A stretch of 64,000 nucleotides of DNA from an uncultured Mycoplasmataceae bacterium (GCA_900544585.1 UQVX01000001.1:248001-312000), one strand, 5' to 3'; positions 44,002 through 56,703 are shown, counted from the stretch's first letter. Numbers and translations are program-made. The notes: generated from the sequence alone by a model not told the origin.

Positions 44002-44965
44002 GGTAATGAAAGCTTTGTTTGCCATCACACATTTGTGCAAAAATGTAGTTAATTGCTAATGTTGCCTCGCTTATGCCACTAGCAATCATGTCAATTTTAT
44101 TGGGATTATAACAGCAGTTGCCAGCTGCAAAAAAATTAGGTACAGATGTTTGACAGTGTTCATCAACAATAAATTTTAATTTGTGTTTATTAAAACTATC
44201 TCATTGATGAATTGGTGAGCCCAAACTCTTCAAACCAAATTGCACTAAACCATAATCATAAGGAAACGACATCATCTTTTCCTTATTTTTAATTGTGTAG
44301 CAATTGTTATCAATGGCTACTAATTCACTTTCTAAGTACAAATTCACACCACTTTCAATTAGTTCATCTTCATCATGAATAATTGCCCGTAGGTTTTCAC
44401 CTCGGTGAACTAAGTGTACTTTTGATGTAGGAAACTTAGTTTTAATTTGATGTGCATACTCAACTGCTGAATCACCACCACCAAATATAACTACCTGTTT
44501 ATTGTTAGCATCATAATTGTTGTCATGATGATAAAAAACATTGTCTATAGTTGTGCCTTGAGTGATGCTATCATCCAATTTGATTGGTTCAAATGCCCCA
44601 GGACCTGTTGTAAATAAAACATATTTAGTTAAATACATTTTCCCATTACTATCAATTAAAGTAATTAAATTGTTGGCAACTTGATAACTTTCAATTTGAA
44701 TGTTAGCTAAAATCTTAGTATTATCAAATTGAGTTGCTTGATTATAAAGATTACGGATTAAATCGCTAGCTTTTATTTCCACATGCCCAGGAAAATCAAT
44801 GATAGTTTTAAATGGATAGAGTTTCATCGCTTGACCGCCTAAATTATGGTCTCTCTCTAAACACAAGGTATTCATATTAAAATATCCAGCTAGAAATGTG
44901 GCATATAATCCAGTTGGTCCTGCACCAACAACAATTAAATCGTAAACTTGTTTTTCTGTTTTCAT
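43988..44965 (-). CDS. Flavoprotein reductase, ferredoxin-NADP+ reductase-like
   Basis: 325 aa, thioredoxin-reductase fold. FAD motif GAGPTGLYATF is at about 14-24, the NADPH motif GGGDSAVEYA in the middle and a late AAGNCCYNPNKIDMIASG FAD motif. The redox CxxC of thioredoxin reductase is absent from the NADPH domain. This pattern is that of type 2 ferredoxin/flavodoxin-NADP+ reductases (YumC). A ferredoxin gene 4 kb away supports this. Thioredoxin reductase is the alternative and is disfavoured by the missing cysteines. Confidence 0.83.
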
Positions 44966-45063
44966 TATTTTCTTAATTTCTTATTTATTTAATAAATCAT
45001 ATAATTAATCTTAAGCATATCAAAAAAACATTATTTTTATTAGATGGGAATTTTAAGAACAAC

Positions 45064-45609
45064 ATGACACCAAATGAAAATAAAAAAAGTGTGATTATGA
45101 TTAAACCAAAAGACGCTACCAATATGGGTATTATTAAAAATTCTACTAAGAAAGTAGTTATTAATGACACATTGGTAGAAGTCTTTTGGCCAGATAGAAG
45201 TGAGATTAAACATTTTTTAACAAGCAATGCATTAAAAAGAGATTTAGTTTTAAAAACAATGTCAGATCCAACTGCTAAAAAATACTATAGATTAAACAGT
45301 AATAAGAATGCTAATTTTCGCCGGATTATTAGCCTCGATGTTTTAGATGAATACAAGGCATCCACCAAACAAATAAAAACAACAAAAATTTCAAGTGCTA
45401 AAGCACCTGAAAATGATCTTGATAATGATCTTTTTGACATGAATCCTATTCGTAAAATGAGTGTCGATTATAAAGTTCTTGGCGACCAATTCTTAGAATT
45501 ATTTGAAAACACATTACCTGAGGATTTGCCGGGTATTTTCAAGAATATTAACAATAAGTTGACCAGTCATGACAACCAAGCATTAGTAGAAGTACTTTAC
45601 AAAAAATAA
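45064..45609 (+). CDS. Hypothetical protein, 181 aa
   Basis: Soluble, basic then acidic, with no signal peptide or membrane helix. The N-terminal part is Lys/Thr/Val-rich (KVVINDTLVEVFWPDRSE). A Lys/Ser/Thr-rich middle (STKQIKTTKISSAKAPE) looks disordered, and the last 50 residues look helical (LGDQFLELFENTLPEDL). It starts an operon with the large protein at 45632. No family was recognised. It may be a mollicute-specific partner of that protein. Confidence 0.65.
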   Translation: MTPNENKKSVIMIKPKDATNMGIIKNSTKKVVINDTLVEVFWPDRSEIKHFLTSNALKRDLVLKTMSDPTAKKYYRLNSNKNANFRRIISLDVLDEYKASTKQIKTTKISSAKAPENDLDNDLFDMNPIRKMSVDYKVLGDQFLELFENTLPEDLPGIFKNINNKLTSHDNQALVEVLYKK

Positions 45610-45631
45610 GTTAAAACAAGGAATGATTAAG

Positions 45632-47455
45632 ATGATAAAAAAACATTCAAAAAATAAATTAAATTTTGAATTGACTAAAAAGGGCAAAAATGCAGTTTTA
45701 GTTAAAAATAATAATGGTAGTTCAGATAACTTTATTTCACAATCATTTATAAATTTGAAGGATTTCTATAATAAATCATTAACATTAGGCGAATGAGTTG
45801 ATAATTTAAAAACACTAAAAATTAGTGATGGTACATGGGATGAAGATTTTTTATTAGTTAATATTTCTAATAATGATGAACAAATTAATGATGCTTTTAA
45901 AATTAAGCGTAATTTTAAAAAACAAAATAAAGATGATTATAATTTGCAAGCTGGTAAATATCTTAAAAAGTATAAAAAAGGTCTAGAGAAAGAACTTGAT
46001 GATTATTTAGAGCTAGTTGATGATGTAATTTATAATATTGAAGTCGACTGAAATGATGCTCATAACTTTGAGCATAAACTAAACTTATATAATACCACAC
46101 TAGAAAAAGTAGAAAATACAGATCCATCACCTAAGACTATTCTTATTGAAAAACCCCAAAACAGTGACATTAATGCTGTTAAAAACATGAAAGACATGGT
46201 TTGGAATTCACAAGCAATCAAGGACGCAAAAGAAAGCAATGGTGATGCCTTTGATGCTAAAACTTACACAAAATACTTAAAAAGCATTTCATATAACAGT
46301 GTTGCAAAAGTATTGGATCAAATCATTGATGAAGGTTATAGTGTTAAGGGGATCACAAATGCATTGAAAAACCTTTGAGATGCAATTTCTACAAAAAAAG
46401 TGTCTTCACTTAAGAAACCATTATATGAATTGCTAAGTGCCTTACAAAAAGATTCAGATAATGCTCAAAAGATTGTCAAAAGTCTACACAAGGATTGAAG
46501 TGCATTTAAAAAAGTTTCTGATATTGAACTATTAAATAATATTATTAGCCACATTAATGTTGATGCAATGTTAAGAGATTTAGAAGATGAAATCAATGAT
46601 TACCGCATTCTTTTTGACATTATTTTAAGAAGATATGCAATTGCCCAACATATTGCAAAGGATTTGTTTATCAAAGAAGTAAAAGCAGCGGCAAATTTTG
46701 ATGATCGGTTTAATGGCACTAGAAAAAGAAATTTATTAGCTAATGATGCTATTTTTGACAAAGATGACACCATAAAAATTAAAGATACTGATAAACTTGC
46801 AGATTATCATTATGTTGAAAAGTTTAGAGAATCACTTTATGATTCAATTGTAAATGCTAGCAAGATTAAAGTGGTGGCCCAAAAAGAAAATGCAATTGAC
46901 GAGAAGTTGTTAAATAATTATTTCCAAAAGATCAATGTTGAAGCAGGAATTTTGTATGATCTTAATGAACTTTTAGCATTATTAGAAGTTCAATATGAAA
47001 AAGATAAGAAAAAATTGGTTGGTAATAAAAAAGACCCTAAATTAGATAGTGCTATTTTGTATAGTTACCAACAAGGTTTGTTGATTAAAAAATTAAGTGC
47101 ATTTAATATGATTTATAAAAATGCTATTTTTCATTTAAAAAACTTGTTGGACTTGCAAAATGATCTTGAAATAATCTTAATGAATACGCACCAAAATTGA
47201 TTAGTTTATTTTGATAAATGAATAGAATTTAAAAAGGTTCATATTAATAAAAATAGTCAAGAATTTAAGGGCTTGAAAAATACTACACTTGAAATTACTC
47301 TACCAAGTGATGACAGTGAAGAAAAGCCGGTCAAGGCAAAACCTGTATCAGCTAAAAATTTAAAGGTTTTAGAAAATAAGTTTAGTAAGGCAGGGGTTAA
47401 AATCGAGGAGATTGTTAATATAACTAAAAATGAATTAGAAAATGAACAAAGTTAG
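45632..47455 (+). CDS. Large helical cytoplasmic protein, function unknown
   Basis: 607 aa, no signal peptide or membrane helix. It is almost entirely charged alpha-helical (for example KYLKKYKKGLEKELDDYLELVDD and LYDLNELLALLEVQYEKDKK), suggesting long coiled coils. The C-terminal 60 residues include a Lys/Pro/Glu-rich linker (EEKPVKAKPVSAKN). ATG at 45632 has AAGGA 9 nt upstream; an in-frame ATG at 45623 is too close. It follows the 181-aa gene by 22 nt and overlaps the HAD gene by 14 bp. It could be a structural or cytoskeletal component, which is speculation. Confidence 0.7.
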
Positions 47456-48305
47456 AGTTATTGCAACCGACTTAGATGGAACCTTATTACATAATCGTTC
47501 TACAATTAGTAAAAAAAATTTAATAGCACTAAAACGTTTTATTTGTGATGGTGGAATTGTTTGTTTTGTCACTGGAAGGTGTTTTGTATCAGCTAAGAGT
47601 CATGCTGACAAGTTTTACAGTAAGACAGGATGTAAAATTCACTTTTTGTCATGTTTAAAAGGGGCAGTCCTATATGACAATATTGAGAATAAATTTATTT
47701 ATCAAAGAATAATGTCTGCAAATATCACATCAAAAATTTTAGCAATTAGCAAGCAAACTAAATGCTGTTTTGCTGCTTATTTTGAAAAAGATATCTATAA
47801 CAAAAATATGTGAATTTATGGCAATAATAAAATTGTTTGGCTATTGAACAAAATTAGAATTTTACCTAATTGCTTGACAATTGCAGATCAAGACGCAAAT
47901 GAAGCTTCTTACAAAATTAATATTAGTGGCTTTAAATTCAATCTCAGTATTTTTAAACAATTAAAAGCTTTGCAAAATTGTTATCAACAAATAAAAAGTA
48001 AACTTGGTGGTGAAATTGATATTGCAAAAACATCGAAATACATGTATGAAATTACAAGTAAAAATTCTAATAAAGGGATTGCAATTAAAACAATTAGTGA
48101 ATTATTAAAAATTGATCTTAATGAATTTGCTGCTTTTGGTGATTCTGCAAATGACATAGAAATGATGAAATTAGTAGGACTGCCAATTGCAATCGGAAAT
48201 AAAAATTGCAACTTAAATAAAATTGTCAAACACAGTATTATAGGATTGCAAAAAAATGCTGTGGGTAAGGCTATAAATAAATATATTTATTTAGGTAAAA
48301 AATAA
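47442..48305 (+). CDS. Cof-type HAD hydrolase
   Basis: 287 aa. Motif I ATDLDGTLL (8-16) carries the two catalytic Asp residues. Motif II is FVTGR (about 44-48). Motif IV GDSANDIEMMK follows a C2-type cap. Cof-like HADs dephosphorylate sugar phosphates or flavin nucleotides, and the substrate cannot be told here. It starts inside the 3' end of the helical-protein gene and precedes potA by 58 nt. Confidence 0.9.
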
Positions 48306-48363
48306 TTTATAATTTATGAAACATTGATTTTTCTTATTTTATTTAATTTAGGTAGCAACAAGA

Positions 48364-49965
48364 ATGAGAAAATTGATTCTAGAATTATTAGATATTAATA
48401 AAGTATATGAAGATGGTTTTGTTGCTATCAAAGATTTTAATTTAAAAATTAATAAGGGAGAATTTGTCACATTACTGGGTCCTAGTGGTTGTGGGAAAAC
48501 AACTATTTTGAAAATTATTGGTGGATTTAGTTATCCCACTAAAGGCAAAATTCTTTACAATGGCATTGATATTAAAGACATGGATATTACCCAACGTCCA
48601 ACATCAACTGTATTTCAAGATTATGCCCTATTTCCTAATATGACAGTTAGGCAAAACATTGAATATGGTTTAAAACTAGTGAGAACACCACTAGTAGGTG
48701 TGGATAAAGATATATCTAGACAAGCCAATAAAATTTATAGTGCTAGTGAAAAAATAGCACAAAGAAAAATCCTAGAGATTGAAAAAACTAAAAAAAATAT
48801 CAAAAAAGAAATTGATAAATTAAGTAAGAAATACCAAAAGAATCCCTACTTAGCTGAAATTATGGAAATGAGAAAACCAGAATTTCTAGCGACTTTAGAT
48901 TCTTTGTATCAAAAATTAGATGAACAATATGGCGAAGATTATGTTTCTAAAGTAAGATTTAGAGATAAGTTTTTTACATTCTTAAATAATTTGTTGAATG
49001 AATTGAGAATTAATTATCAATTTAAAGTTTCAATTTCTAAAATGAATGAAATTGAAAAACAAATTCACAATTTAAAAAAATGGTATCACTATAAAAAACC
49101 GATTGACAATAAGTTTGTTGCTCTTAACGAAAAATATGATGATTTAGATTATGACATTTCTTATTGACAAAATTATCCTGATTTAAAAAAGGAAGCTTTT
49201 GAAAAAAAAAATTTAACCAGAAAACTTAATAAACAAGAAATTGATGAACGTGCTACCAAAGTGATTGAACTAGTAGGATTAGTTGGAAAAGAGAATAATT
49301 ATCCAAGTGATTTATCAGGTGGAATGCAGCAAAGAGTTGCATTAGCACGTTCAATTGTGATTGAACCCCAAATATTATTGCTAGATGAACCACTTGGGGC
49401 ATTAGATGCCAAAGTTAGAAAGCAATTGCAAAATGAAATCAAACGTCTTCATCATGATTTAGGATTAACATTTATTCTAGTTACCCATGACCAAGAAGAA
49501 GCACTAATGTTGTCTAATAAAATTGTGGTAATGTCAGAGGGCAAAATTGAGCAAATTGGCACACCAAATGAAATTTATGATACACCAAAAAATTTATGGG
49601 TTGCTAATTTTATTGGTCGAGCTAATATTTTTAAAACTATTGCTTTGTCAAGTAAACAAATTACATTAGCTAGCAAGACAATTAATTTGCCAGTTAACAA
49701 TGATTATCATTTACATAAAAATGAGTCAATAAATGTTGTTATTAGACCAGAAGATCTACAAATTATAGAGAACAAAACTGGTTTTATCAATGATGTCAAA
49801 ATTGTTGATGTAACCTATAAAGGTTTAATGTATGATATCAAATGTTTATGAAATGAACATACTATTAATGTTGAAAGTATTAATCAATATGAAATTGATA
49901 AAGTTGTAGCATTAAATTTTGATGTCAATGATATCCATATCATTAAGGATAGTGACAATGAATAA
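48364..49965 (+). CDS. potA: Spermidine/putrescine ABC transporter ATPase PotA, mollicute long form
   Basis: 533 aa, about 160-180 longer than PotA of other bacteria. The Walker [10 protein letters not shown] is at 39-47, Q-loop [11 protein letters not shown], signature [10 protein letters not shown] (about 317) and Walker [13 protein letters not shown] charged coiled-coil insertion (about residues 115-285) lies between Q-loop and signature, as is known for PotA of other mycoplasmas. The C-terminal TOBE-type domain includes [10 protein letters not shown]. It starts the potABCD operon. Confidence 0.95.
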
Positions 49966-50863
49966 AAAAGATATCAAGAAAAAACAAAAATTTTTAAAAG
50001 TTGAAACTAGTCAAGCTAATAACTTTGTTAATAAACTAACAATTAATAAACGATTGTCATTGATTATTCCATTTATTTTAATTACCATTCTTTTAGTTGT
50101 TGCACCATTAATTGTTATTATCATCAATATCTTTAATCCTTCTAGTGGTACTGTACAAGATAATTGAGGGATTATGACAGGTACAATTTGAAATAAAATT
50201 GGTAAATCAATTTGAATTTCACTAGTTAGTACAATAATTATTCTAGTTATTTCATTCCCATTTGCTTATGCATTAGCGCAATCAAAAAATAAAGTATTTC
50301 AGACTTTAACGATTCTCATTGTTACTGCACCAATCTGAATTAATATCCTTATCAAATTAATAGGATTAAAAAGTTTGTTTGACATTATGAATCATGAACT
50401 TAATAGTACTTATGGTGATATTTTTACTATTATTGGATTAGTATATTTATTCATGCCCTTGATGATTTTGCCAATTTATTCTGCATTACAAACACTACCA
50501 AAAAATTTAATTAATGCTTCGAAGGATCTAGGTAGAAGTAATATCTATACATTCTTTATGGTGACAATTCCTTGGTGCAAGACTGCAATCATTAGTGGCA
50601 TAACACTAGTATTGCTACCATGCTTCACAACTGTAACTGTAACTGCTTTCTTAAATAATAGCAATGATGGAAGTATGATTGGTGGAGTGATCATGGGCCA
50701 AGGTGAATCAGGGTTAAGTAGTCCAATTGCATTAGCCAGAACATCTGTCTTAGTTTTGATCGTTAGTGGTTTTACATTACTGTTGTACATGTCAATTGTT
50801 TATCTACCAAAAATATTATTATTCATTAAAAGAAAGTGAGAACAAAGACACTATGAAAAATAG
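49958..50863 (+). CDS. potB: Spermidine/putrescine ABC permease PotB
   Basis: 301 aa with six membrane helices. The EAA-loop that contacts PotA is visible as LINASKDLGRSNIYTFFMVTIP. A basic N-terminus ([10 protein letters not shown]) is cytosolic. It overlaps potA by 8 bp and potC by 11 bp. The C-terminus reads KWEQRHYEK, with TGA as Trp. It imports polyamines together with PotC. Confidence 0.94.
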
Positions 50864-51740
50864 ATTTTTACACTTTCTGAAAAGTAGTTATATTTTCATC
50901 ATTGTAGCAGCAACTTATATTCCTTTAATTATTGTCATTATTTTGTCTTTTACAGCTCCAAGTGATAAAGGAAATTTAAATCTTGGATTTAATTTTAACA
51001 ATGGAGAAAATTGATTAACATTATTTAAAAATAATGAATTTACTAATGCATTATTAAATACTATTATCATTGTTGTTATTACTGTGCCAATATCAACAAT
51101 TATTGCTACAATTACATGCTTTGGGATTTGAAATTCTAAACAGTTTTATGTTAATACTGTTATGAGCACTTCTAAAGCAAACATGCTGATCCCTGATGTA
51201 ATTACAGGGATAGGATTAGCAATTCTATTCTCTATTACAATTATTCCACTAGGTATTAATTTAGGATTTGCAACAGTTGTATTAGCCCACATTTCTTTTT
51301 GTACTCCATATGCAATTATTATTATTTATCCTAGAATGCAAAAAATGAATAAAAACCTCATCCTAGCATCAATGGATTTAGGATATTCACAAATTGTAAC
51401 TTTTTTTAAAGTAACAATACCATTTTTACTCCCAGCCATTTTTAGCGCCGCAGCAATTGTTTTTTCCATGAGTTTTGACGATTTTATTATTACTAAATTA
51501 GTAGGTGGTAAAGTTAATACAATCTCTACAGAAATTTATAGTATGGCTAAAGGTATCAAGATGTGGGCCGTAACATTTGGAGCAATCATTATTATTATTG
51601 GTATTACTATCACCATTATTATTGGTATTAAAAAATACATTGAAGAGAGACAAAAACACAAGGCAATTAGTCTTAATAAATTTAATGGTCGAATTAAGAA
51701 AAGCTTAAAAAAGGGAATAGAAAATGAGAAGTTGAATTAA
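50853..51740 (+). CDS. potC: Spermidine/putrescine ABC permease PotC
   Basis: 295 aa with six membrane helices. The EAA-loop reads LILASMDLGYSQIVTFFKVTIP, followed by SFDDFIITKLVGG, typical of PotC. It has a basic C-terminal tail (KKYIEERQKHKAI). It starts with the ATGAAAAATAG overlap inside potB and overlaps potD by 17 bp, so the four genes are translationally coupled. Confidence 0.94.
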
Positions 51741-53127
51741 AAAAACTTTGTTAGGAATAAGTTCAACTGTTGTTGGTTTAGGAATCATTGTTTTGCCATT
51801 TTTAATTTTTGTTCAACCTAGCAATGAATTTGTTTTTGGTAATTTTCAGTCCTATATGTCTGATAATGTCAAAGATGATCTTAGCAGCAAATATGAAATT
51901 AATTGACAATATTATGGTAGTAATGCTGAAATACCTACTTATATTCAAAACAAAACTTTAGATTTAGCAATCGCAACCAACAATATGATAGCTCAACTGG
52001 CTATGAGTGACCAATTACTGCCAATCCCATGAGATGAATTTAATTTGACTAAAAATGATGGGAGTAAAATCAATAGTTACAAGGATTTAAATGGGTTTGT
52101 TTCTGATGCAACATGATGGCTATCCAAAACAATTGGTGGGGAGATTAAATTACCAAACGTAGATGGTGAGCCATGTGATAATTTGTTGGCATATTGTGTG
52201 CCTTATTTTTTGCAAGATTTTACATTCTCTTACCGGGGTAAAAAAATCAAAGAGTTAAGTAATGAATCAATAAGCTTTAAAGCGATCTTTGACCATATTA
52301 GCAATGATGCAGAATTTACTTCTAAAGAATCTAATGTGATGATGATAGATGATTCACGCTCTGTTTATGATATTGCTAGATTTGTTAGTGATGCTAGCGA
52401 TATCAACCCAAGTCCTGGTATTTTGAATTCTGGAGCAGATTTAAATTCTGCTATTGCCCCATCAATTCAAAATCTTAATAACACATATGACAATATTGCT
52501 AAATATTACACTAATAAAAAAAAGAGAAATATTCTTACATTTAATAGTGATTCATCGATTGTCTTAAATAAAATCGCTCTTAATCAAACAAAAGGTGCAT
52601 TCATGTATAATGGTGATGCCATTTACGCTGCAATGGGTGGAGATAATGAAAGCGATCAAAATGGTTTACCCCAATTTGGGGCTAATCAAGACTTTTATAG
52701 CATTGTACCTAAGATCAATTTTTATGCCTTAGATGGTGTGGTTATCAACAAAAGTATTGATCCAAAAAAGAAAAAATCTGCTGTTGAAATTATTAAATCA
52801 CTTTGTTTGTCTGGATTGCAACAAGGTGAAATAATCTCAGAAAAAGATCCCACCACTGATGATTACAAATATTTAAGTGCACAAAATTTTAGTTTTTTAA
52901 ACTATACGCCTTGCTACCAATCACTATATGAATATGCTATTGATCCAAGTGAAAATGGTTATTTTAGCCAAACTGGCATTGAAGATAATGCACAAAAACA
53001 ATTACTAATTGATTTAATAAAAATTAATTCAGACCAAATTAAACAAGAAAATATCGAACTACCAGTGACAGAGTTAACCAAATCTAATATTAATCTAGCC
53101 TACCTTGACTTCAAAAACAAAATCTAA
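51724..53127 (+). CDS. potD: Polyamine-binding protein PotD-like
   Basis: 467 aa, longer than E. coli PotD (348). An N-terminal signal anchor (residues 5-30) keeps it on the outside of the membrane. Periplasmic-binding-protein features include NEFVFGNFQSYM, TNNMIAQLAMSDQLLPI and GAFMYNGDAIYAAMGG. No lipobox Cys is seen, so it is probably held by its N-terminal helix. Its place after potC is decisive for the role, as direct sequence similarity to PotD is low. Confidence 0.85.
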
Positions 53128-53521
53128 AGTTGCTTTGTTCCCTGGTAGCTTCGATCCCTTTCATGATGGTCATTATGCTGTTTTAATGAAGGCTCAACAA
53201 ATTTTTGATGAGGTCATTATTTTTATTGGTGTGAACCCTAATAAAAAGAGCAACAATTTAGAAGCAAGAGCCCAACAAGTTAGCCACTATCTTAAGCAGA
53301 AAGGCTTAAGTAATAAAGTTATTTATGGTCATCAATACACTGTTGATGTAGCCAATCAAAATCATTGTGATTTTTTAATTCGTGGCTTAAGAAATGATAA
53401 TGATTTTAAATACGAAATTGATTTATATCAACAAAATAAATTCCTCAATCCTAAAATAGAAACTATCTATTTTCTTGCTGACGAGGAATTCATTAATCTA
53501 CATAGTAGTAATAAAAAATAA
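53105..53521 (+). CDS. coaD: Phosphopantetheine adenylyltransferase, short form
   Basis: 138 aa, versus about 160 usually. It makes dephospho-CoA. LFPGSFDPFHDGHY carries the nucleotidyltransferase motif. FLIRGLRNDNDFKYEIDLYQQN is the phosphopantetheine-site sequence, split by conserved RGLR. The C-terminus stops soon after FINLHSSNKK, which corresponds to the ISSS motif, so the last helix is missing. TTG at 53105 is the start, overlapping potD by 23 bp. Confidence 0.9.
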   Translation: MTSKTKSKVALFPGSFDPFHDGHYAVLMKAQQIFDEVIIFIGVNPNKKSNNLEARAQQVSHYLKQKGLSNKVIYGHQYTVDVANQNHCDFLIRGLRNDNDFKYEIDLYQQNKFLNPKIETIYFLADEEFINLHSSNKK

Positions 53522-53522
53522 A

Positions 53523-53834
53523 TTATTTCAAACTATTAATTTTAGCTTTTAAAGCATCTGCATCCATGAAACCAACTGTTCTAGTTAGTTCAGTACCAGC
53601 TTTGGTGTAAACAATTGTAGGTACTGATTGAACACCATACATTGATGCAATTTCATTAAATTTGTCAATATCCACTTTGACAAAATTAACATCTGCTTTC
53701 ATTTCATCTGCAACACTACTAAAGACTGGGCCTAGCATTTTGCATGGTCCACATCATGTTGCAAAAAAATCAATTGCAGTTATTTTGTCTTCATTAATTA
53801 ATGATTGAAATTGTTCTAAGCTTTGAATTTCCAT
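53523..53834 (-). CDS. trxA: Thioredoxin
   Basis: 103 aa, full length. The active site is FFATWCGPCKML (Cys pair in WCGPC), and the cis-Pro segment SVPTIVYTKAG is present. It donates electrons to reductases and repairs disulfides. No thioredoxin reductase with a CxxC motif is in the window. It ends one base from the coaD stop on the other strand. topA lies upstream on the same strand, with 41 nt between. Confidence 0.97.
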
Positions 53835-53875
53835 AGCTTATCCTTTCTTACTACTATCAATATAGCATATTAATT

Positions 53876-55891
53876 TTATTTTTCGTTTTTAACATATCTA
53901 CAATTTGGATAACTACTACAACCAATAAACATTTGTTGTTTTTTATTAAATCTTTTTATTAATTTGCCCCTACATTCTGGACATTCTTCTCCAGTGTAAT
54001 TGTTAGAGTTATCAAATTCTGCATATTTACACTTTGGAAATCCACTACAAGCAATAAATTTACTTCCAAACCTACTTTCTTTTACGACCAATGGCGAATT
54101 ACATTTAGGACAATTACGTCCAACATAATCAACATCATTTTTCTTTTTTTCAGCATTAGTTTTGAAAACAATTTTAATTTTATTTTCAAATTCTGGAGCA
54201 AATTTTTCTAAATATGAAATTCACTTTTCATCACCATTTGCAATTTTATCTAACTCTTGTTCCATATTAGCTGTAAACTTTGAATCTACCACTTCTGGAA
54301 AATCCTTCATTAATTCTTCAATAACCCTCATTCCCATTTCAGTAGGAATAAGTTTTTGGCCTTCTTTGGTCACATATCCACGAGTTTCAGAAATTTTTGC
54401 CATTGCAGCATACGTTGATGGCCGACCAACACCAGATTCTTTTAATGCAGCAATTAATGTAGCCTCAGTAAAATATGCTGGTGGTTGTTTATCAAACTCA
54501 TTTAATTTAGCTTCGCCTTTGTATAGATTATTTTCTACTAAATTAGGTAATTTATCATTAAATGAGTTAACTGTCTTGTTATAAAAATTTAAAATTAAAT
54601 AACCCTTAAATTTAATTTCTTTGTGTGCGGCATAGAATTCATGATCTTGATTATCAAAAATCATACCTTTAGTTGAGTAAATTGGACTATTCATCAATAC
54701 ACACATTGTGCGAGATCAAATCAAGTTATATAACTTATATGCTGATTCATCAATAAATGGTTTAACATCTTCTGGTGTCAATGAAACATCTACTGGTCTA
54801 ATGGCCTCATGTGCGTCTTGAATATTTTCATCTTTTTTCTTGGTTTTTTTTGTACCTGGTTGGTAGTCAAAATTAACATATTCTTGACCATATCTTTGAT
54901 TTAAGTAATTTTGTGCTTCATGAATGAAATCTTCATTAATTCTTTCACTATCAGTTCTAGGATAAGTTATTAAACCTAAATGTCTGCCATTAAGTTCAAT
55001 ACCTTCAAATAGTTTTTGGGCAACTAATGTTGTTTTACTAGCACTCCATCCTAATGATGTACCTGCAATTTGCAACATCTTATCAGTGGTCAAAGGAACA
55101 TATTTATCACCTTTGGTCTCTTTATCAGGTAAATACTTAACAAACTTAAATTCATTAGTTAATTTTTTAATTACACTTTGTGCATCAGATAACTCAGCAA
55201 ATTTAAAATTGTATTTATTGGCACTAGAGTCATTATATGGTTTAAAGTTTTGATTGTTGGCAGTATAAGTTAAGACTAAGCCATTTTGTAATTCAGCACT
55301 AATTTCATACCATTTTGATGAGACAAAATTACGTCTTTCCAATTCTCTACTGACAATAAACATTAGTGCAACAGATTGAACGCGACCTGCAGATTTACCA
55401 TATACTGTCCGACGCACTAAATCAGATAGTTTATATCCTACTAATCGATCAATGATTCGACGGGTAAATTGGGAATAAACTAAATTCATGTCTAAGTCAT
55501 GCTTATTTTCAATGGCAGATATAATAGCTTTTTTTGAAATTTCATTAAAGGTGATCCTTTGACATTTAGATTTGTCAATTTCTTTTAACAAATCATAAAT
55601 ATGCCACGAAATTGCTTCACCTTCACGGTCAGGGTCAGTTGCAAGATAAACAACATCTGCATCTTGGGCAGATTTAACAATTTGTTGAATAATTTTTGTT
55701 TTAGATGTCTTTGTATTTACATCCTTAATAACTACTCAATTCGGTTGATAAGTAACCTTATCATAACCCACTTTGGGATCCATTTCTCTTAAGTGACCAT
55801 AACTAGCAATAACATCATAATTACTACCTAAATATGATTTAATTGTTTGAATTTTATTTGGTGATTCAACAATAATAAGATTTTTACTCAT
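53876..55891 (-). CDS. topA: DNA topoisomerase I
   Basis: 671 aa. It relaxes negative supercoils. The Toprim domain begins NLIIVESPNKIQTIKSYLG, with DPDREGEAISWH for metal binding. The catalytic Tyr lies in GLITYPRTDS. Two C-terminal zinc ribbons are visible, with CPKCNSPLVV...CSGFPKC and CPECRGKLIK...CSSYPNC. ATG at 55891 is chosen; an upstream in-frame ATG at 55942 adds unlike residues. The dprA-like gene is upstream, the common dprA-topA order. Confidence 0.97.
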
Positions 55892-55964
55892 ACAATATAT
55901 ACTGCTTTTATTTCTTTTATAAATAATAAGGTATTTTTTCAAAAACTCATAGATTTTTTGCTAT

Positions 55965-56654
55965 TTAAATGACATCTTGAATGTTTTGAATACAAAACAT
56001 TTCAGTGTTTGTTAAATTTAAATTGTCAATAGCTAATTTTTGGGATTCTTTATAATAAATTGGTTTTTTAACTTGTTGAAGATTAAACAATAAATTATTT
56101 GTTTCAATCTTATCTACTTTACTTACATAAATTTTGTTTGACATTGCAAACATTAATCTTTGCACAGTTTGATCATCACAAGGATCATAATTTTGGGGAT
56201 CATTATATTCACTAATTAATAAAAGATTTTTATAATCATTGTAGTATTTAAAAGAACTAATTCCGCCCTCACAAACCACAATAACTTCGCGGTTTTTTTT
56301 CATTACTAAATCAAAAATTTCTTTTTTTAATTCATGATTATCTAAACAAAGAACATATTTATTAGAATTTTGTTCTTCCAAAAGTTTTTCGAATTCATCA
56401 AAAGAGATATCACCGTTAATGGATAAAACATCTTTATTGATTAAATCTGCTCTTCCTTCATAATACATGAAAAATGGTGGAGCTAAAATTTCTTTTAGCT
56501 TATCAGGGTAATCATTTTCAGTAATAAAGAAAAATTTTTCTTTATTGCGATCAACTGTAAGAATTTCGATTCTTTCTCGACTGGTAATAGCATGGTAAAT
56601 CTTGTTTCAATTCCCATGATACTTTTTTGATAAATGTAAAATTGCTTCAATCAT
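55965..56654 (-). CDS. DprA/Smf-like protein, reduced
   Basis: 229 aa, shorter than normal DprA (about 290-370). The N-terminal half has ITENDYPDKLKEILAPPFFMYYEG, the DprA entry motif (split by APPFF), followed by a Rossmann-like half with VIVVCEGGISS. The typical G-SG-A-GID-A motif of DprA is not intact. DprA loads RecA on incoming ssDNA in transformation. The reduced form may have another duty. The position before topA supports the family call. Confidence 0.75.
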
Positions 56655-56703
56655 TTAGTTATTTCCTTTCTAAAAATAACTAATTGAGTGATGCTATTTT
56701 TTA

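Noticed and set aside
43988..44965. Thioredoxin reductase (trxB)
   Set aside because: The CxxC redox motif is missing from the NADPH domain, and a ferredoxin is nearby.
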